NCBI GenBank assembly: GCA_026120185.1 | Contig: JANUWF010001481.1 | Location: 2,485,001-2,549,000 of the forward strand | DNA from: Voacanga thouarsii | Taxonomy: Eukaryota > Streptophyta > Magnoliopsida > Gentianales > Apocynaceae | Direction of reading: 5' to 3' | Length of the DNA stretch: 64,000 nt | Shown: positions 9,929 to 21,747 of the stretch, piece by piece | Numbering within the stretch: position 1 is the stretch's first letter | Layout: every line of letters begins with the position of its first letter | Notes under the pieces: model-generated | Databases searched by the model: none | What the model saw: the letters and a program-made list of their open reading frames with translations, nothing else | What the model was told of the DNA's origin: nothing | Program-made: the position numbers and the translations under genes

Positions 9929-10900
9929 TATTGAAACGTATGCCCGCTAAGGCTATATTTTTTATGTAATTTTGATTAAATTAATAAAAGATTTATCCTC
10001 ATAAATTGTTTGTGTGTTTTTTTATTTTATTTTATGCATGATTTCGCTGGAAAAGACTCATTGTGTTTAAGTAAGTGATCCATGTGAATAGAGGTCTTTC
10101 ACAATAAGGTATGGATCACGGGTTACTTAACATATAAATTATTTTTCTTAATCGGATGATGAGAATGATAATCTTATCATGATAAGATTATTGTGTAATG
10201 AATTCTAAGTAGAGAATAACTTACCTTAAGTCCTTTCACTTCATAACATGAGCATATTTTCAATACGTAGAATTGGACCTCTAGTAGTAGTTTCTAAAAA
10301 TACTATATGGTAGAAACCCATACTACTACTTCTATAGCATGGACTTATACCCTACAGTTGGAGTATGGGTTGGTGATCTGGCGAAACTAGAAGTGTATAC
10401 TTTGATATACTGTAGTTGAGGTTCTATCGTAGGACAAATATATTTGTATGTTGGGTATGTGTGACTAGTTAGTTAAGGCAAACTTGTACAAGATAGCTTT
10501 TACGCTAATCACTTTTTGTGACTCTTTGAATGATTTAAATATCCAGGGCTTTAGGAAACATGACTCGGATGCTTACTTTAGAGTAGTTCTCTTGGAAAGC
10601 AAAAATATTCTAGGAAGTCGTGGATCATTGGATTAGAGGTCTAAGGATGGTAGATGTAATTTAGAGAGATGTTAGTACACTATTCCTCTTTGAATGTACG
10701 ACGTTATGTAGAGGGGTATATTTGTCATAACACTAGTAGGTCAGAGACTTTGCTTACGCAGCATTGTCCTTGGGGTCAATATTTTCTTATAGTGATTTTA
10801 GAAAATATCAAGTCAACATTATTTTCTTTATTGTGAGGGAGGGATTTAAGTCAACAATATTTTCTATGCTGTTATAATGGATCTCTTTTTGATCAATTCA
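9929..10900 (+). mobile_element. Copia 3' LTR (right end uncertain)
   Basis: The polypurine tract AAGTGGGAGAT at 9918-9928 is followed by TATTGAAACGTATGCCCGCT. This is a mutated form of the copia LTR start TGTTGGAAATATGCCC, and the solo LTR at 21,747 (read on the minus strand) starts the same way. The left end is therefore well placed. No CA terminus or target duplication could be fixed on the right, and 10,900 is an estimate of where the next element begins. Confidence 0.6.
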
Positions 10901-11958
10901 TGGGATAAGTAACAAGAGTAATTTTGAGAATAAATTATGAATTTGTGTATGATGAATTTATAATTTTCTTTTTAACTTTGGATATGAATTTGTCATTCAT
11001 TATAGTTGTATTTTTGTTAAAAGATAAACTTGTGTGTTAAGTTAGATTTTGCTAAGTCTTGAGAATTTAAGTTAACCATGATTATATTTGGTATTGGAGT
11101 TATTTTATTCTCTGAGTTTGAATATGGATAGTGTGATGAAGTATGGAAAAAATTGTTAACTAATTCTTGTTTCATGGACTTATAATTTGTTTAACTTTGA
11201 GTTGAGAATAACGAATAAAAGAAAATAGTGACTCAATAGAAAAATGAATGGAAAAATTTATTGTTTTGAGATGTTGAAAAAATGATGAGAAAGAATGCGA
11301 TTGTTTTTAATGTTGAAGACTTTTTGCTGAAAATGGGGTTAATATGGAGAGAAGTAGCAAGTATTGTTCGGTGCATTCTCTTGAAGCTATCCCAAAGGAA
11401 ATAATGCAAAAAAAAGAAAAAAGAAAAAAGAAAAAAAGAGAGAGAATATTGAAAAAAAAAATGTTGAAAAGAATGATAATGAGTATGAAGGGGCCAATAT
11501 GCTGTGTGAAGAGAAATTCATTCAGTTGAGGCTATCAATTTCTTAGGTCATTAAAAAAAGAAGAAAAGAGTAGAGTGTTTCCTTATTCTATAACTTGTGT
11601 TGTGCAAATTTGAGTTTATGATGCTTGAATTGGTTAAATAGCTGGACCTATACGATTCATAAGCATCTTTATTTTTCTTAAGGGGTGGAATAACTTCCTT
11701 GTGCTAAATATGAGCTTGTTTAATTTAACTTTGATGGCCTTATGATTATTTTGTTTAATACATGAATTTGTAAGGTTTTGAAAGGGTTGAATGAACGACA
11801 AGTTTGTGTTTAAGGTTGGAAAAAGATTATTACCTTATTATAAAGGAATTTGATTGAGAATGATTTTGATGAAATGTTTTGAGTTGTTCATAAGCTATTT
11901 GCTTAGAGATTAACTCTTGTTTGCTTGAGGACAAGCAAAGTTTAAGTATGGCGGAATG
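10901..11958 (+). mobile_element. 3' non-coding region of an Ogre/Tat-like gypsy element
   Basis: The segment ends with TTGCTTGAGGACAAGCAAAG followed by TTTAAGTATGGCGGAA. This phrase typically lies at the 3' end of Tat/Ogre/Athila-type Ty3/gypsy elements, immediately before the 3' LTR. No gag-pol is seen, so the element is 5'-truncated or was overwritten. The left boundary is an estimate. Confidence 0.55.
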
Positions 11959-13379
11959 TGATAGGGCCTAATCTTGTCTATATTTTCCTAATTATTTGAG
12001 AATGTTTTGTGATATTTTTTGTTTAATAACTACCTATTTCCATTCCTATTAGATGTTTTGCTTGTAGAAAGTATTCTTGGTGAATTTGTATAGGAATTGG
12101 ATGGTTTTTAGTGAAATTGGAGTTTTCCAGACTTGACCCGGAGCCTACTTAGAGTAATTGAACTGCTTGTGGCTCGATTCTAAAAAAACAGAGGAAATAG
12201 AGCTTAAACCGAGATTGTTCCAGTGTTGGACCATGCCGGTCCAGACAAAGTGACCAGACACCGGCCTTGCTCTGTTGAGGTGGTTTAATGTCCTTTTTTA
12301 GGTCAAATTGGAAATTGCCACAGAGGTTAATTTGTTCTCAACTTGTACTCGGCCTAGGGCTTTTGAAGGATGATTTTTAGCAACCAAGATGCCTATTTAG
12401 CCAAGAAAAAAGAGGAGAATAACATATAATTCCAAGGAGTAAAAGCAAAAATCATTCATTGAAGAGGAATTCATCATTCAAGGAGCATTGATTGAAGAAG
12501 GTTTTTAGAGGAGAAAGGAGATGGCTTGTGTATGAGTTCTTTCTAATATCGTTATTTTCTTTTTCTTTCAATAATGACGTGATTAATGTCTTAATTGTAA
12601 TTGAATATTATATTCAAATTTATGATATTGTAATTTATTTAATCTTTGAACAACTGGTTATTATTCTTGGTATTTGATTACTTGCTTTTATTTGATAGAT
12701 TGATGAAGTTAAATTTATGTCTAATGGACTTAGGAAACGAAGTTAGATTGAGTTGAATTTGATTCATTCTATATAATTATTATCTTACCTTGATTGGGAA
12801 AGAATGTTGAGAATTGAACTTAAGTAATTAAAGATTAGTTAATTTTACTTAAAGTATAGGGTTATTGGCTAATTTTATGTTGATATTGACTAGAGTATAG
12901 GGATATTCATGAGGAATGAGTTTAATGCATTTCATTGGTTATGATGGTTTGATTGGAAAATCTTCTAGTTTAATCAAGACATAGTGATTGCATAGATTGG
13001 AAAAGAAATGGATTCTATCTTTATTCCTTCATGATGCCAAGACAATGATTGATTGTGATAAGTATTGGATAATTCATGTAATATTTTTAAGAATAACTAT
13101 TTAATTTCATGTATTCCCTCCAAGAATTATGTATATATTTTGTGTTTATTTTTATTTTTATTTTGACTCTTTATCAATCTAGTTAGTAGGTTAAACATTG
13201 AATGAAAAGTTACTAGTGTGTACTTATTCCTTAAGGACCGATACTTGTCAATTTCCTTTACTATGCTTAATGATGGGTATAATTGCTCATATATGTAATT
13301 TGGGATTAATGTTTTAGTTTAAACTTGATTGGGAATTGATACAGAATTGCATGATTTTTATATACATAAAATCTATGCA
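11959..13379 (+). mobile_element. Ogre/Tat-like 3' LTR
   Basis: It starts TGATAGGGCCTAATC just after the polypurine-like tract and aligns along its length with 61,047-62,408 in the same orientation. Shared blocks include GGCTTGTGTATGAGTT-type and TCTTGGTATTTGATTGCTT-type phrases, and the ending GATACTTGT...ATGGGTATA...TTGCT typical of Tat-clade LTR 3' regions. The end (ATGCA at 13,379) is set by alignment to the other copy. Confidence 0.65.
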
Positions 13380-13637
13380 TCAAAATCCTAACTAATTCTA
13401 GGTTAAGAAAAATGGTCTTAATCAAGATGGGAAATATTTTATTCGAATGGCTTAAATTATCATTGGGCTAGAATAAAATAGGTCCGATAGAGAGAATATT
13501 TTAATTGTCTAGTTTAGCAAGTTAATTAATTATTCAGGGCCTGGATACAAATTGAATAATTAAGATTAGCTTAGGTCTATACTGTAATAACCCTCACTTT
13601 TGAACTTTAATTAGTTACTACTTTACATAGAATAAGA
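13380..13637. other. Unassigned; possible gypsy LTR start at 13,581
   Basis: No gene. TGTAATAACCCTCACTTTTG at about 13,581 looks like the start of a Del/Tekay-type LTR (TGTAA...CCC), so the inverted repeat that follows may lie in, or derive from, an LTR. The sequence homologous to the right arm begins only near 13,638. Confidence 0.35.
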
Positions 13638-14502
13638 ATTTGTATAAATAACCAGAACAAGAAATGATCAATATAATGAGATGAACATTTTGGTGCGATA
13701 AAAATATTTAGGGGCATTATTGGAATTTGAAAAATATAAGGACCCATATGAAATTTTAAAATTGTTCTACCCATACCTTTGTACTTCAATTGGTGACTAC
13801 TTTATACAGAGTGAGAATTTGAGTATAAGCTTTGAACAAAAGTTGATCAGCATGATGAGGCAGATGTTTTGGTATAACCTAAGCTATTAGAGGTATTATC
13901 GTAGTTTTGACCGCAATTGAGATTTTGACCTCAAATTGGAAAGAATTGAAAAAGAATCGAGAAATTTGATTCCTATTATTGGATTCAATCAAATTTATAG
14001 ATTCTATTGATGGAATAAAATATTTTCTCGATACGGACCAAAATTATAGTTATTTTCTGAGAAAATTCTAAAATGCGTCAAAATTAAAACAAGCGGCCAA
14101 ATATGATTAGTGGATGAAAATAACTGGTACAATGTGATTGTTTACATGAGATATTTATCCAAATGAAGCTTATCAAATAAGTTTAAGAAATAAATAAGGA
14201 TAACGGTGGAAAAATAGAAAATCAACATGTGGAATGGATAGCCCGCAATAGCCCAAAACACCATTAATGAGCATTTGACATTTGATTACAAGAATGGTGG
14301 TGAGAAGGTTGAGAAATAGCCTAAAATCTGTTCATAAGAGGAGGAGAAAGAAGAGAGAAAGAAAAGAAAGAGAAAAGAGAGAAAAGGAAGAAAAATGGAG
14401 GAAAAATAAGAGAAAAGAGAGAGAAAGAAGAAGCTTGAGGTTTTGCAAGCTTGGAGATCATCATACACAAGGTAAAACATCCAACTTCTTGAATTAAAGT
14501 TA
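13638..14502 (+). repeat. Left arm of giant inverted repeat, segment 1
   Basis: It matches the reverse complement of 60,290-61,043 plus 62,409-62,490 at about 88%. It includes a purine-rich block (about 14,335-14,430) and the phrase CATCATACACAAGGTAAAAC. Two ~178-bp modules (13,600 and 13,778 onward) resemble each other, so an older tandem duplication sits inside the arm. No coding function is recognised, and the purine-rich open frames are composition artefacts. Confidence 0.85.
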
Positions 14503-14940
14503 GGCTTGGTTTGGTACGTGAAGGGGAGGGGGAGAGGAAAGGGGAAGATGAGTGGAACATTTTACTTCCATTAGGGGAAGTTAATTTATTTACTCTTATT
14601 CTATTTGGTTGGAGTGAAAATAGGAAGGGAATGAGAGGGAAGAAGAGAGAGAATAATTAATTTAGTTTACTATTTTATCATTTATTATCTATTTTATTAA
14701 AATTTTTAATGTAAAAAATGTAGTCAATATTGTCATTATTACTCCCACTTTATTTTCTCTCTCCCAATCCTTTCAAATTGGGAGGGGAGGAAATGTTGAT
14801 ATGGAGGGAGAGTGTACCCCCTCCTGATTTACTTTCTTTCCACATCTACATCCAACGAAATGAGGTAAATGTCCAATTTACCTCCACATTTACTTCCCCT
14901 CCTCATTTACTTCTACAAAACAGTCTAACCAAACCAAGTT
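14503..14940. mobile_element. Tourist-like MITE (PIF/Harbinger type)
   Basis: This 438-bp insertion has inverted ends GGCTTGGTTTGGT and ACCAAACCAAGTT, flanked by TTA on both sides (14,500-14,502 and 14,941-14,943). The other arm of the palindrome, near 60,280, has the uninterrupted sequence AAAGTTAGAGAATGG, which is an empty site with a single TTA. A 3-bp TTA/TAA duplication with GG-start TIRs is characteristic of PIF/Harbinger MITEs. No transposase is present. Confidence 0.85.
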
Positions 14941-14943
14941 TTA

Positions 14944-15087
14944 GAGAATGAATCGCAAGGATTATTTTGGTATAAATTTTATTGTGAGATCCATGGAATT
15001 TATAATTTTGCTTAGACAAATTGCTATGTTTTGTGGGCATGTGTGCGTTTTGTGTGTGCCGGTTGATTAGGGAAGCTATATACTATG
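14944..15087 (+). repeat. Left arm, segment 2
   Basis: The arm continues after the MITE up to the gypsy-2 insertion site. It contains GCCGGTTGATTAGGGAAGC, which matches the right arm near 60,140-60,165 inverted. The last five bases CTATG (15,083-15,087) are the target duplication of gypsy-2. Confidence 0.85.
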
Positions 15088-16149
15088 TGTAACACCCTAC
15101 TACCTACGTACCCGATTAGAGTTGGGGATATTGCCCTGTCCTTAGGACTCGGGGTCTTTATAACTAGGACTCATAGACGAAATGAAAGAAATGGTCCAAA
15201 TTTAAACTTATTGCAACTTAAAACAATATACGAACAAGTCTCAAAATAAACACATGTCTGCTAGAGTTTCTCAAAATGAAATACATTCAAAATAAGTCTT
15301 CAAAGAAAGGTAGCATTAATCAATAATCTTCACAGCAAGATCAACCTGAAAGCATGGCATAAAAATGTGATGAGATATAAATTGTAATAAGCCCATGTGT
15401 GCTTAAGGTGTTTCAGGTGAAATAGTTCATGTATGCAAGTTGCGAAACCTTTATAAAAGTAAAGTGTTGGCAAGCCTCAAATAAATTTCACAAAGTAAGG
15501 AGTGCCGTTTTCCTTTCGAATGCCATACATTGTATAAAATAAAAGCAACCACTCAAAAGAAATAGCCAAGGCACAACACTTTGTGCACCACGACAAAAGA
15601 ATGTTTAGGATGCCACACTTTGTGCATTTCAACACGAGGTAGGTGTACAGCTAACTGGGTGAGATACTCCTCCATCTCTACATCTAAACTTACTGGTTGT
15701 CCACTCTGGAAATACAGAGTCCACTTGACTGTACTTGCTAGCTCGAACCGGCATGATCTACAGAATGACATCCTATCCAGGAAGGACTCACCACTCAGAG
15801 GTAACCACCTACCGAGAAACTTATCCTAACCTTTCAAAAACTAGTCATAGTAGTCTACCCTTATTGAGTATTTAACGTTAAGTTTGTCCTCTTTTAGGAG
15901 AGAAAATGTCATCCAATGTGGTTTCCTTGAAATAAAAATTATGGTTTACAAAGTTCTTGTCAAAGACATTTTTTAGGAAAAGTTTAGCATTTTGTTTAAA
16001 ATTGCTTGCTCAACTTGAAATCGTTTAATGGAATGGAAAAGGAAAAGAAAATTGTCCATAATTGCATCCCAAATACATTTCCATGTATACAACACATTTT
16101 GACTTGTCAAAGTGGTGTTGAACTTCAAACAGCTTTATGCAAGGACTTA
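15088..16149 (-). mobile_element. Gypsy-2 3' LTR, part 1
   Basis: This is the terminal (3') portion of the LTR on the minus strand, collinear with 40,141-41,219. It is interrupted by gypsy-1, whose target duplication CCTAA is at 16,150-16,154 and 31,447-31,451, and it resumes at 31,452. Confidence 0.9.
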
Positions 16150-16388
16150 CCTAATGTGAAACCCCACCTAAAACCAACCCTAGAGTAAGGGAGTTGGGAA
16201 TGCATATCATATTATTTTGCATGAATATATGTGTTTTTGAAAGATTTTATGTGCTTTAGAATCGTGGATTATAGGTTTAAATGCTTAGTTATACTTATCG
16301 AGTAGGAGGGGTATTCCGTGAGGTCAGAATAGGAAGATAGCTTGAGGAGTAGATAAGAAAAATATGTGGGTGAAAACAAGAGTTGTTG

Positions 16389-16442
16389 TGGTTTAGTGGT
16401 TAGAGCTTGGTGAATTAATTTCTAAGGTCATGAGTTCGAATC
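16389..16442 (+). repeat. tRNA-like A-box/B-box module inside LTR
   Basis: TGGTTTAGTGG (16,389-16,399) resembles a Pol III A box, and GTTCGAATC (16,434-16,442) matches the B box. The same module occurs at the same LTR position in all six gypsy LTRs: 27,478-27,531; 44,992-45,046; 54,682-54,736; and inverted at 34,409-34,461 and 44,204-44,256. It looks like a SINE or tRNA fragment fixed in the LTR of the ancestral element. No full cloverleaf is apparent. Confidence 0.55.
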
Positions 16443-17990
16443 CCATCATTTAAGCTTTTATCATGATTATCTTAATTAAGTTTGAATTTTTGTTTTCTTG
16501 CATTCCATGAAAATAGGAATGATTGTCTTAAGGGAGACATGAAGAGAATGTCCCAATCTTATCCTCATGTCCTAAAAGAATTCTAGAAGAATTCTTGTTC
16601 AACTTATTACCTCTAGCTTTGTCCTAGCAATTTCATAATTCAAATAAGCTAAAATCCATTAAATCCTTTTCTTTGAATTCCAAAAAAATTCTGTGATGAT
16701 TTCTTCCCCTTGAATTTCGAAAATCAGCTTTGGGGAAGGGAGGTTGACAGAAAATTAGGAGGAGAAATAGGAAGGTTCCAAGAGAAAATCAATCACCATG
16801 GAAAGACCTTCAAATCCATCTTCAAGGTGTTCATGTTTTAGTGGTAGGGAAATCTGGAAATTTTCCAGATTTGTTGCAGCCCTTTCCTTCGAAAATTCAG
16901 GCCGTAAATCCACTCATATGCTGCCAAGAAAATGATCATTTCAAGTGGCTTGGAAGCTGGAAAATTTGTGCAATTTTCGGACTGCACAAAACAGCACCAA
17001 ACCAGAAATTTTTCTGGGCAATGCGCAGCTTTTCCTCAAGGAAATGAAGCTGTTTTTAGTTCATCTTCAAGCCAGCAAACTTCTCTGCATTTGTCCAGAA
17101 ATGAGGCTGAAAAACCACCATTGGAAGACCCTCAAACAACCCTGAAGAACCACTGAAAAACCGAGCCAAGAAGGTGCGAAAATCCTGCACCAAAAATCTG
17201 CAATTTCGGAAAAGCCATGAACACTTGAACAAAATTTTTTTTTCCAGCCATGTTCCTTTCTAGCCTAGGACCGAAAGCCACCTTCAATCTCTGTAGAATT
17301 GAGCCTTATTCAGCTATATACTGAACACCATTAAACCCACACATACCTTGAAGCTTAAGGACTCCATAGCTGCTCCACAAAACACTCCTAAGATCACTCC
17401 CTTCAAACACCATTTGAACTTCAAAAAATTCCAGCATTTCACTCCCATAAATCACTCTTGCATTAAGTTGAAACAACCAGTATTTTCTCTGCCTTTATGG
17501 ACTGAATTTCGGCCAGCTTGAGCAACCTTTAGCCTTCAACCATTTCAGCAAAACAGTCTCGTTCCAGCCGACACCATTAAAGACCATAGAGACCACTCTT
17601 GATCAAACACCATTGCTAACCACCTACCTTAAACATCTCCACTATTTTCTCCATTTAAAATTCAAATAAAATCTGATCACCCTTACTCTTCCTTGCTGAA
17701 AACCGAAACCCTCAATCATACTCTACCATTCGGCCAACCCTCTACCAAATTCCAGCAACACTTCTTCTAATTTCTCTCCATTTTCACCTACAAACACCAA
17801 GAACACACACTAAACTTCTTTAAGCCTAAACCAACTCCAAACCCCTCCAATCACTCTCAAAAACTCCAGATCATCTCTACTTAATCCCTAGACTTCATTT
17901 CTGCCATTTATAACACGAAATCTCGCAATCAAGAATTTTCAACCGGAACAAAAATAAGCTTTTCTTGAAGACCTCAAGAACATCAACAAG

Positions 17991-17996
17991 GTGAGT
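17991..17996 (+). other. Splice-donor-like site in LTR
   Basis: AAG followed by GTGAGT is a strong donor match just upstream of the TC tract. The corresponding position in gypsy-3 (about 46,535) and in gypsy-2 is AAG/GTAAAT. A CTGTAG acceptor-like sequence lies directly before the ORF1 start at 21,886. Splicing is inferred, not shown. Confidence 0.35.
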
Positions 17997-18047
17997 CATG
18001 AACAACCTTCTTGTTCATCTTCTTCCATTCGAATATATCATTCTAAC

Positions 18048-18049
<2 letters not shown>

Positions 18050-18092
<43 letters not shown>
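18050..18092 (+). repeat. (TC)n microsatellite in gypsy-1 5' LTR
   Basis: About 43 bp of TC repeat. The matching tract in the 3' LTR (29,146-29,198) is about 54 bp, so it has changed length since insertion. Equivalent tracts occur in gypsy-2 (32,796-32,812 and 42,565-42,609) and gypsy-3 (about 46,606-46,641). Confidence 0.9.
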
Positions 18093-18094
<2 letters not shown>

Positions 18095-19263
18095 AACCGA
18101 AATGGTTGAACCACCATCAACCATGGATGTTGTTTCGTTGGACCATTCAAGTCATTCTATTGCATGTGGACCTTCTTTTATCTTCATCGAAGGACTCGAC
18201 AATCAAGTATTCATCCCTAAATTTCTCTTATTAAATTCAGAAATTATGTCTCCTAGTTGATGATAGATAAATGGATTGTGATTGGGAGATTGAGTATATG
18301 CATGTGGATTAGGGGAATGAAGTTATGGCATGATGATGGTTGTATTTGACTAGGATATATGTGTTTTCCCTTTTGAACCAATATATGTTCTTCATGCTTA
18401 ATGAACTTTATGGATGTTGGAAGCATGATTAGATATTATGACACCAAAGGTGATTAGGCTTTTATGATATTATTTTCCATGGAAACCAAGATCGTTGATT
18501 ATGCTTAGTAGGATTTTGGCCATGTGATAGTATGAGATAGTGCAAGTGTTTGTTCATGAATTGAATAATTTCTTGTTTGATGATGGAGAATGAGATCATG
18601 AATTTTTGCTAGCAATAGGAAGACCATGATGTGAGATTATTTTCTTGTCAATTCTAGGTTATATTCATCAACAAATTTTATTACATAAGTTAAAAAAATT
18701 ACTACTATATTTTTTCTTCAAAAATTCGAAACACTAGGAGATTTGGATTAGAATATTAAATCAAACTATTAATATTTTTTTTACTAAACGAAAAATTGAA
18801 ATAATTTATTAATAAATTTTTATTATTATTAATTATTTATTATCTCTTCGAAATTAATTAAAAATTATTATTTATTATTTATTTATTTATAATAAAGCTA
18901 CTTTTAAATTTCTTAATATTAAATAGTATTAGGACTTAATAATATTTAAAATTCAAACCTTGGTTTATTTAGTAATAATAACACTCAAGAATTATTATTT
19001 GAATCTATAATTTATTAACAATTATTTTAGAACCCCTAGTTATTTCTATCTATCAAACTAGACTTATTTTATAAAATTCTTAGCATCTAGCCTTAAAGCT
19101 TAGGACATTAAAATCATGGTTAGTCATGGATGTATCTAGTTGAGCTAAGAATTATTTATGTAAGGTGGGTATAGCTTGAATTTGACCTTATGTTTTGTGT
19201 TTACCCCAGGCAGGGGTTAGGTCAGCCTTGGAAGATTTTTGAGTAGAGCAAGCAAAGAAGCAG

Positions 19264-19382
19264 GTAAGCTCCTGCATGGAGTTTTGTGAAGACCAAAGAT
19301 TAATGTGGCAAGCAAATGTAATGTATATGGACATTTATTTTTAAAGGCAATTAAGGATTGTTTTCTTTTTCTTTTATTTCAG
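19264..19382 (+). other. Intron-like segment within LTR
   Basis: A donor CAG/GTAAGC and a pyrimidine-rich acceptor TTCTTTTATTTCAG/T delimit 119 nt. The same pair is found in the gypsy-1 3' LTR (30,375-30,493) and the gypsy-3 5' LTR (47,965-48,081, donor CAG/GTAAGT). In the gypsy-3 3' LTR the donor is kept but the acceptor AG is lost. Gypsy-2 keeps the donor (41,212-41,217 inverted) but not the acceptor. This would be an intron in the transcript leader or tail, pending RNA evidence. Confidence 0.4.
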
Positions 19383-20296
19383 TCAAGCAAATCATTTGGA
19401 AATTGAACCAGCAGTCTTACACAAATCTAAACATTTTTTTTTTCTAAAATCCAACTTAACCAGACTTTTTGAAACCCTTAATTGCTATTTCCAAATAAAG
19501 CAAAGTTTGATCAATTTTCTCCCAAGTGGAACAATCAACGTTGAGTACTCAATAAGGGTAGGCCACCAGGACTAGTCTTTGAAGGGTTAGGGTAAGTCTC
19601 TCAGTAGGTGGCCACCTCTGAGGGGTGAATCCTTCCTGGATTGGACGCCAGTCCGGTAGGTCATGCCGGTCCGAGCTAGCAAGTTTCAGTCATGTGGACT
19701 GTGTATTTTCGGAGTGGACAACCGGTAAGTTTGGGTGTAGAGATGGAGGAGTATCTCACCCGGTAGGCCGTACACCTACCTTTTGTCAGCATTGCACAAA
19801 GTGTGGCATTCTGACTGTTATTGGTCACGGGGCCCAACGTGTGGTAACCCATGGCTACCCATTTGAGTGGTTGTATTTATGGTGCACATGTATGATTTGA
19901 AAAGCGAAACACTACTCTTTATTTTCAACACTTATTTATTGCTTGCCAGCACTTTTCCTTATGAAACTTTTACAACCTGCATACATGAATTATTTTACCT
20001 GAAACACTTAAAGCACACACAGGCTTACTGAGATTTTTATCTCACCACCTTTTATGCCATATTTTCAGGAAGATTCTGCTGTGGCGATCATTAGCTAGAA
20101 TGTTGCCTTGCTTGAAGACTCTTGATATTTACTTTAAGTATTGTTTGAGAGATTGTTGCAAAAAAATTATTTTGGATTTGTGCCAGTATTCATCTTTTGG
20201 GTTGTAATAAATTTAATTTTAAAGTCTTTTGTTTTATTCTATTTTCATGTAACCTAGTTATAAAGACCCATTGTCCTTTGGACGGGGCGACATCCC

Positions 20297-21747
20297 TGTT
20301 GGGATTCGTGGACTCCTAAACGCGGAAAACATCTACGAATCCCTCCCGAGGACCCAAGTAAACGATTAAGAAGATGTAAACGATTAAGAGTTAACTCTCG
20401 GTTGCTGTAATCGAAATCCTTCGATTACGGTTGCGTTGTTGTACGTTCGACCGAACAATCACCGGACGCTGCGAGTATGCGAACGTCCTCTACGGATACA
20501 CACCGCGAACTCACTCGATACCGGGAGTGCTAGCGCCTAGGGTTTGAGAGGTTTTTTTCCTTTCTCCGGTAGAGAATGGCACGAATGTTCTCAACGGGAA
20601 AAATTGGACTATCGAAAGACGGCTAGGGTTTTCTTAAAAAACCCTCGAACCTCTTAGAGTCCAACCCTAATCATATCTTATCATATTCTAATTTAAATTC
20701 AAATTAAATTAAAACTGATATGATAAGATTACTGCCATTATCTCGGTAATTTAACTAATTATTTTACCGAGTCGATTCTTATAATCTGGATATCATCCAG
20801 ATTCATCGAACTCTAGTCACCGGAAAAATAACCTAACAAGTTCGCTTATTGTGTGACCCTATAGGTTCATTTAACAACGGTAGCGTGCCTAAATCGTATT
20901 TAAATGGCCCACAAGTTATAAGCGGTTTCTAGCAAAACATTATAACTATCCAGGTTAAATGAAGATCGGTGATCTCTTTGAACCAAACCATAATTTTATA
21001 TTTAGTCCCTTTGTCACACGATATCCAGATTAAGCATAAGGCACGGAGCATGTCATCCTTATTAAGCTTAATCAATTATTTCTTGATTTCATAGTAGATT
21101 TGTTCAAACAAATGATATCAATATCTTAGATTGATATATTTGAGCACGGCCATGCATTTTTAACGAGTCTAACTTATCAAGGGGCCCATGGATATCTCTC
21201 CCATAATTGAGAGGGACAAATTCCTTCACAATCAATCATATTCCTCTCCTTGATTTATTTTATATCCAACGAGTAGTCTAATTTATTATCTAGTTAAAGA
21301 CAACTTTAGACAATGTCAAAATATAGAATTTATCAAGTAAGAAACTATGATGAATTTAGGTCGAAGGACTTTCAATATTATTATGGCTAGAAAGTACTTA
21401 TGACATATTCCATGAAGTACTCTCACGAGTGGGTCATGTCCGATACAATGTTCTCTAACATTTATTTATGTCTTGACTCGATATCACAAATATCCATGGC
21501 GATAAAACATAGCCATCAAGTCACAAACATACTAATCTTAATTTATTATTATTCCAATAATAATAATCGATCAGGGACAGTTTTAGAATAGTCATTGTAT
21601 TCATTGTAGGGTTTTACTATCAAGTCACGTACTTGATGACCAACAAAACAAAATTCACTATTCATGGAAAGGAAAGCCTCATATTATTATATAAAACATA
21701 ATGACAATTGTATAAGTACAAATTGACTCTAGGGCATATCCCCAACA
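20297..21747 (-). mobile_element. Solo LTR of a Ty1/copia element
   Basis: This 1,451-bp block starts TGTTGGGATT and ends ATATCCCCAACA, flanked by a perfect 5-bp duplication ATCCC (20,292-20,296; 21,748-21,752). The uninterrupted gypsy-1 3' LTR near 31,406-31,413 shows the empty site GACATCCCCGG. On the minus strand it starts TGTTGGGGATATGCCCTAG, the usual copia LTR opening, so orientation is minus. There is no internal region, so it is a solo LTR formed by LTR-LTR recombination. It lies inside gypsy-1 and is the most recent dated event here. Confidence 0.93.

Noticed and set aside
14282..14560. Basic, Arg/Lys/Glu-rich frames
   Set aside because: They come from the purine-rich block of the palindrome arm. 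The other arm gives unrelated or broken frames.
16389..16442. A true tRNA gene
   Set aside because: A and B boxes are present but the flanks do not form acceptor or anticodon stems, and the module is repeated in every LTR copy.
16841..17156. Three overlapping 66-74-codon frames, repeated at 27,930-28,245
   Set aside because: They occur in both LTRs simply because LTRs are duplicated. They are not conserved as proteins in gypsy-2 or gypsy-3.
17991..18260. 89-codon frame over the TC tract, also at 29,095-29,367
   Set aside because: Its first third is a Ser-Leu translation of the microsatellite, and the rest is not conserved in the other two elements' LTRs.
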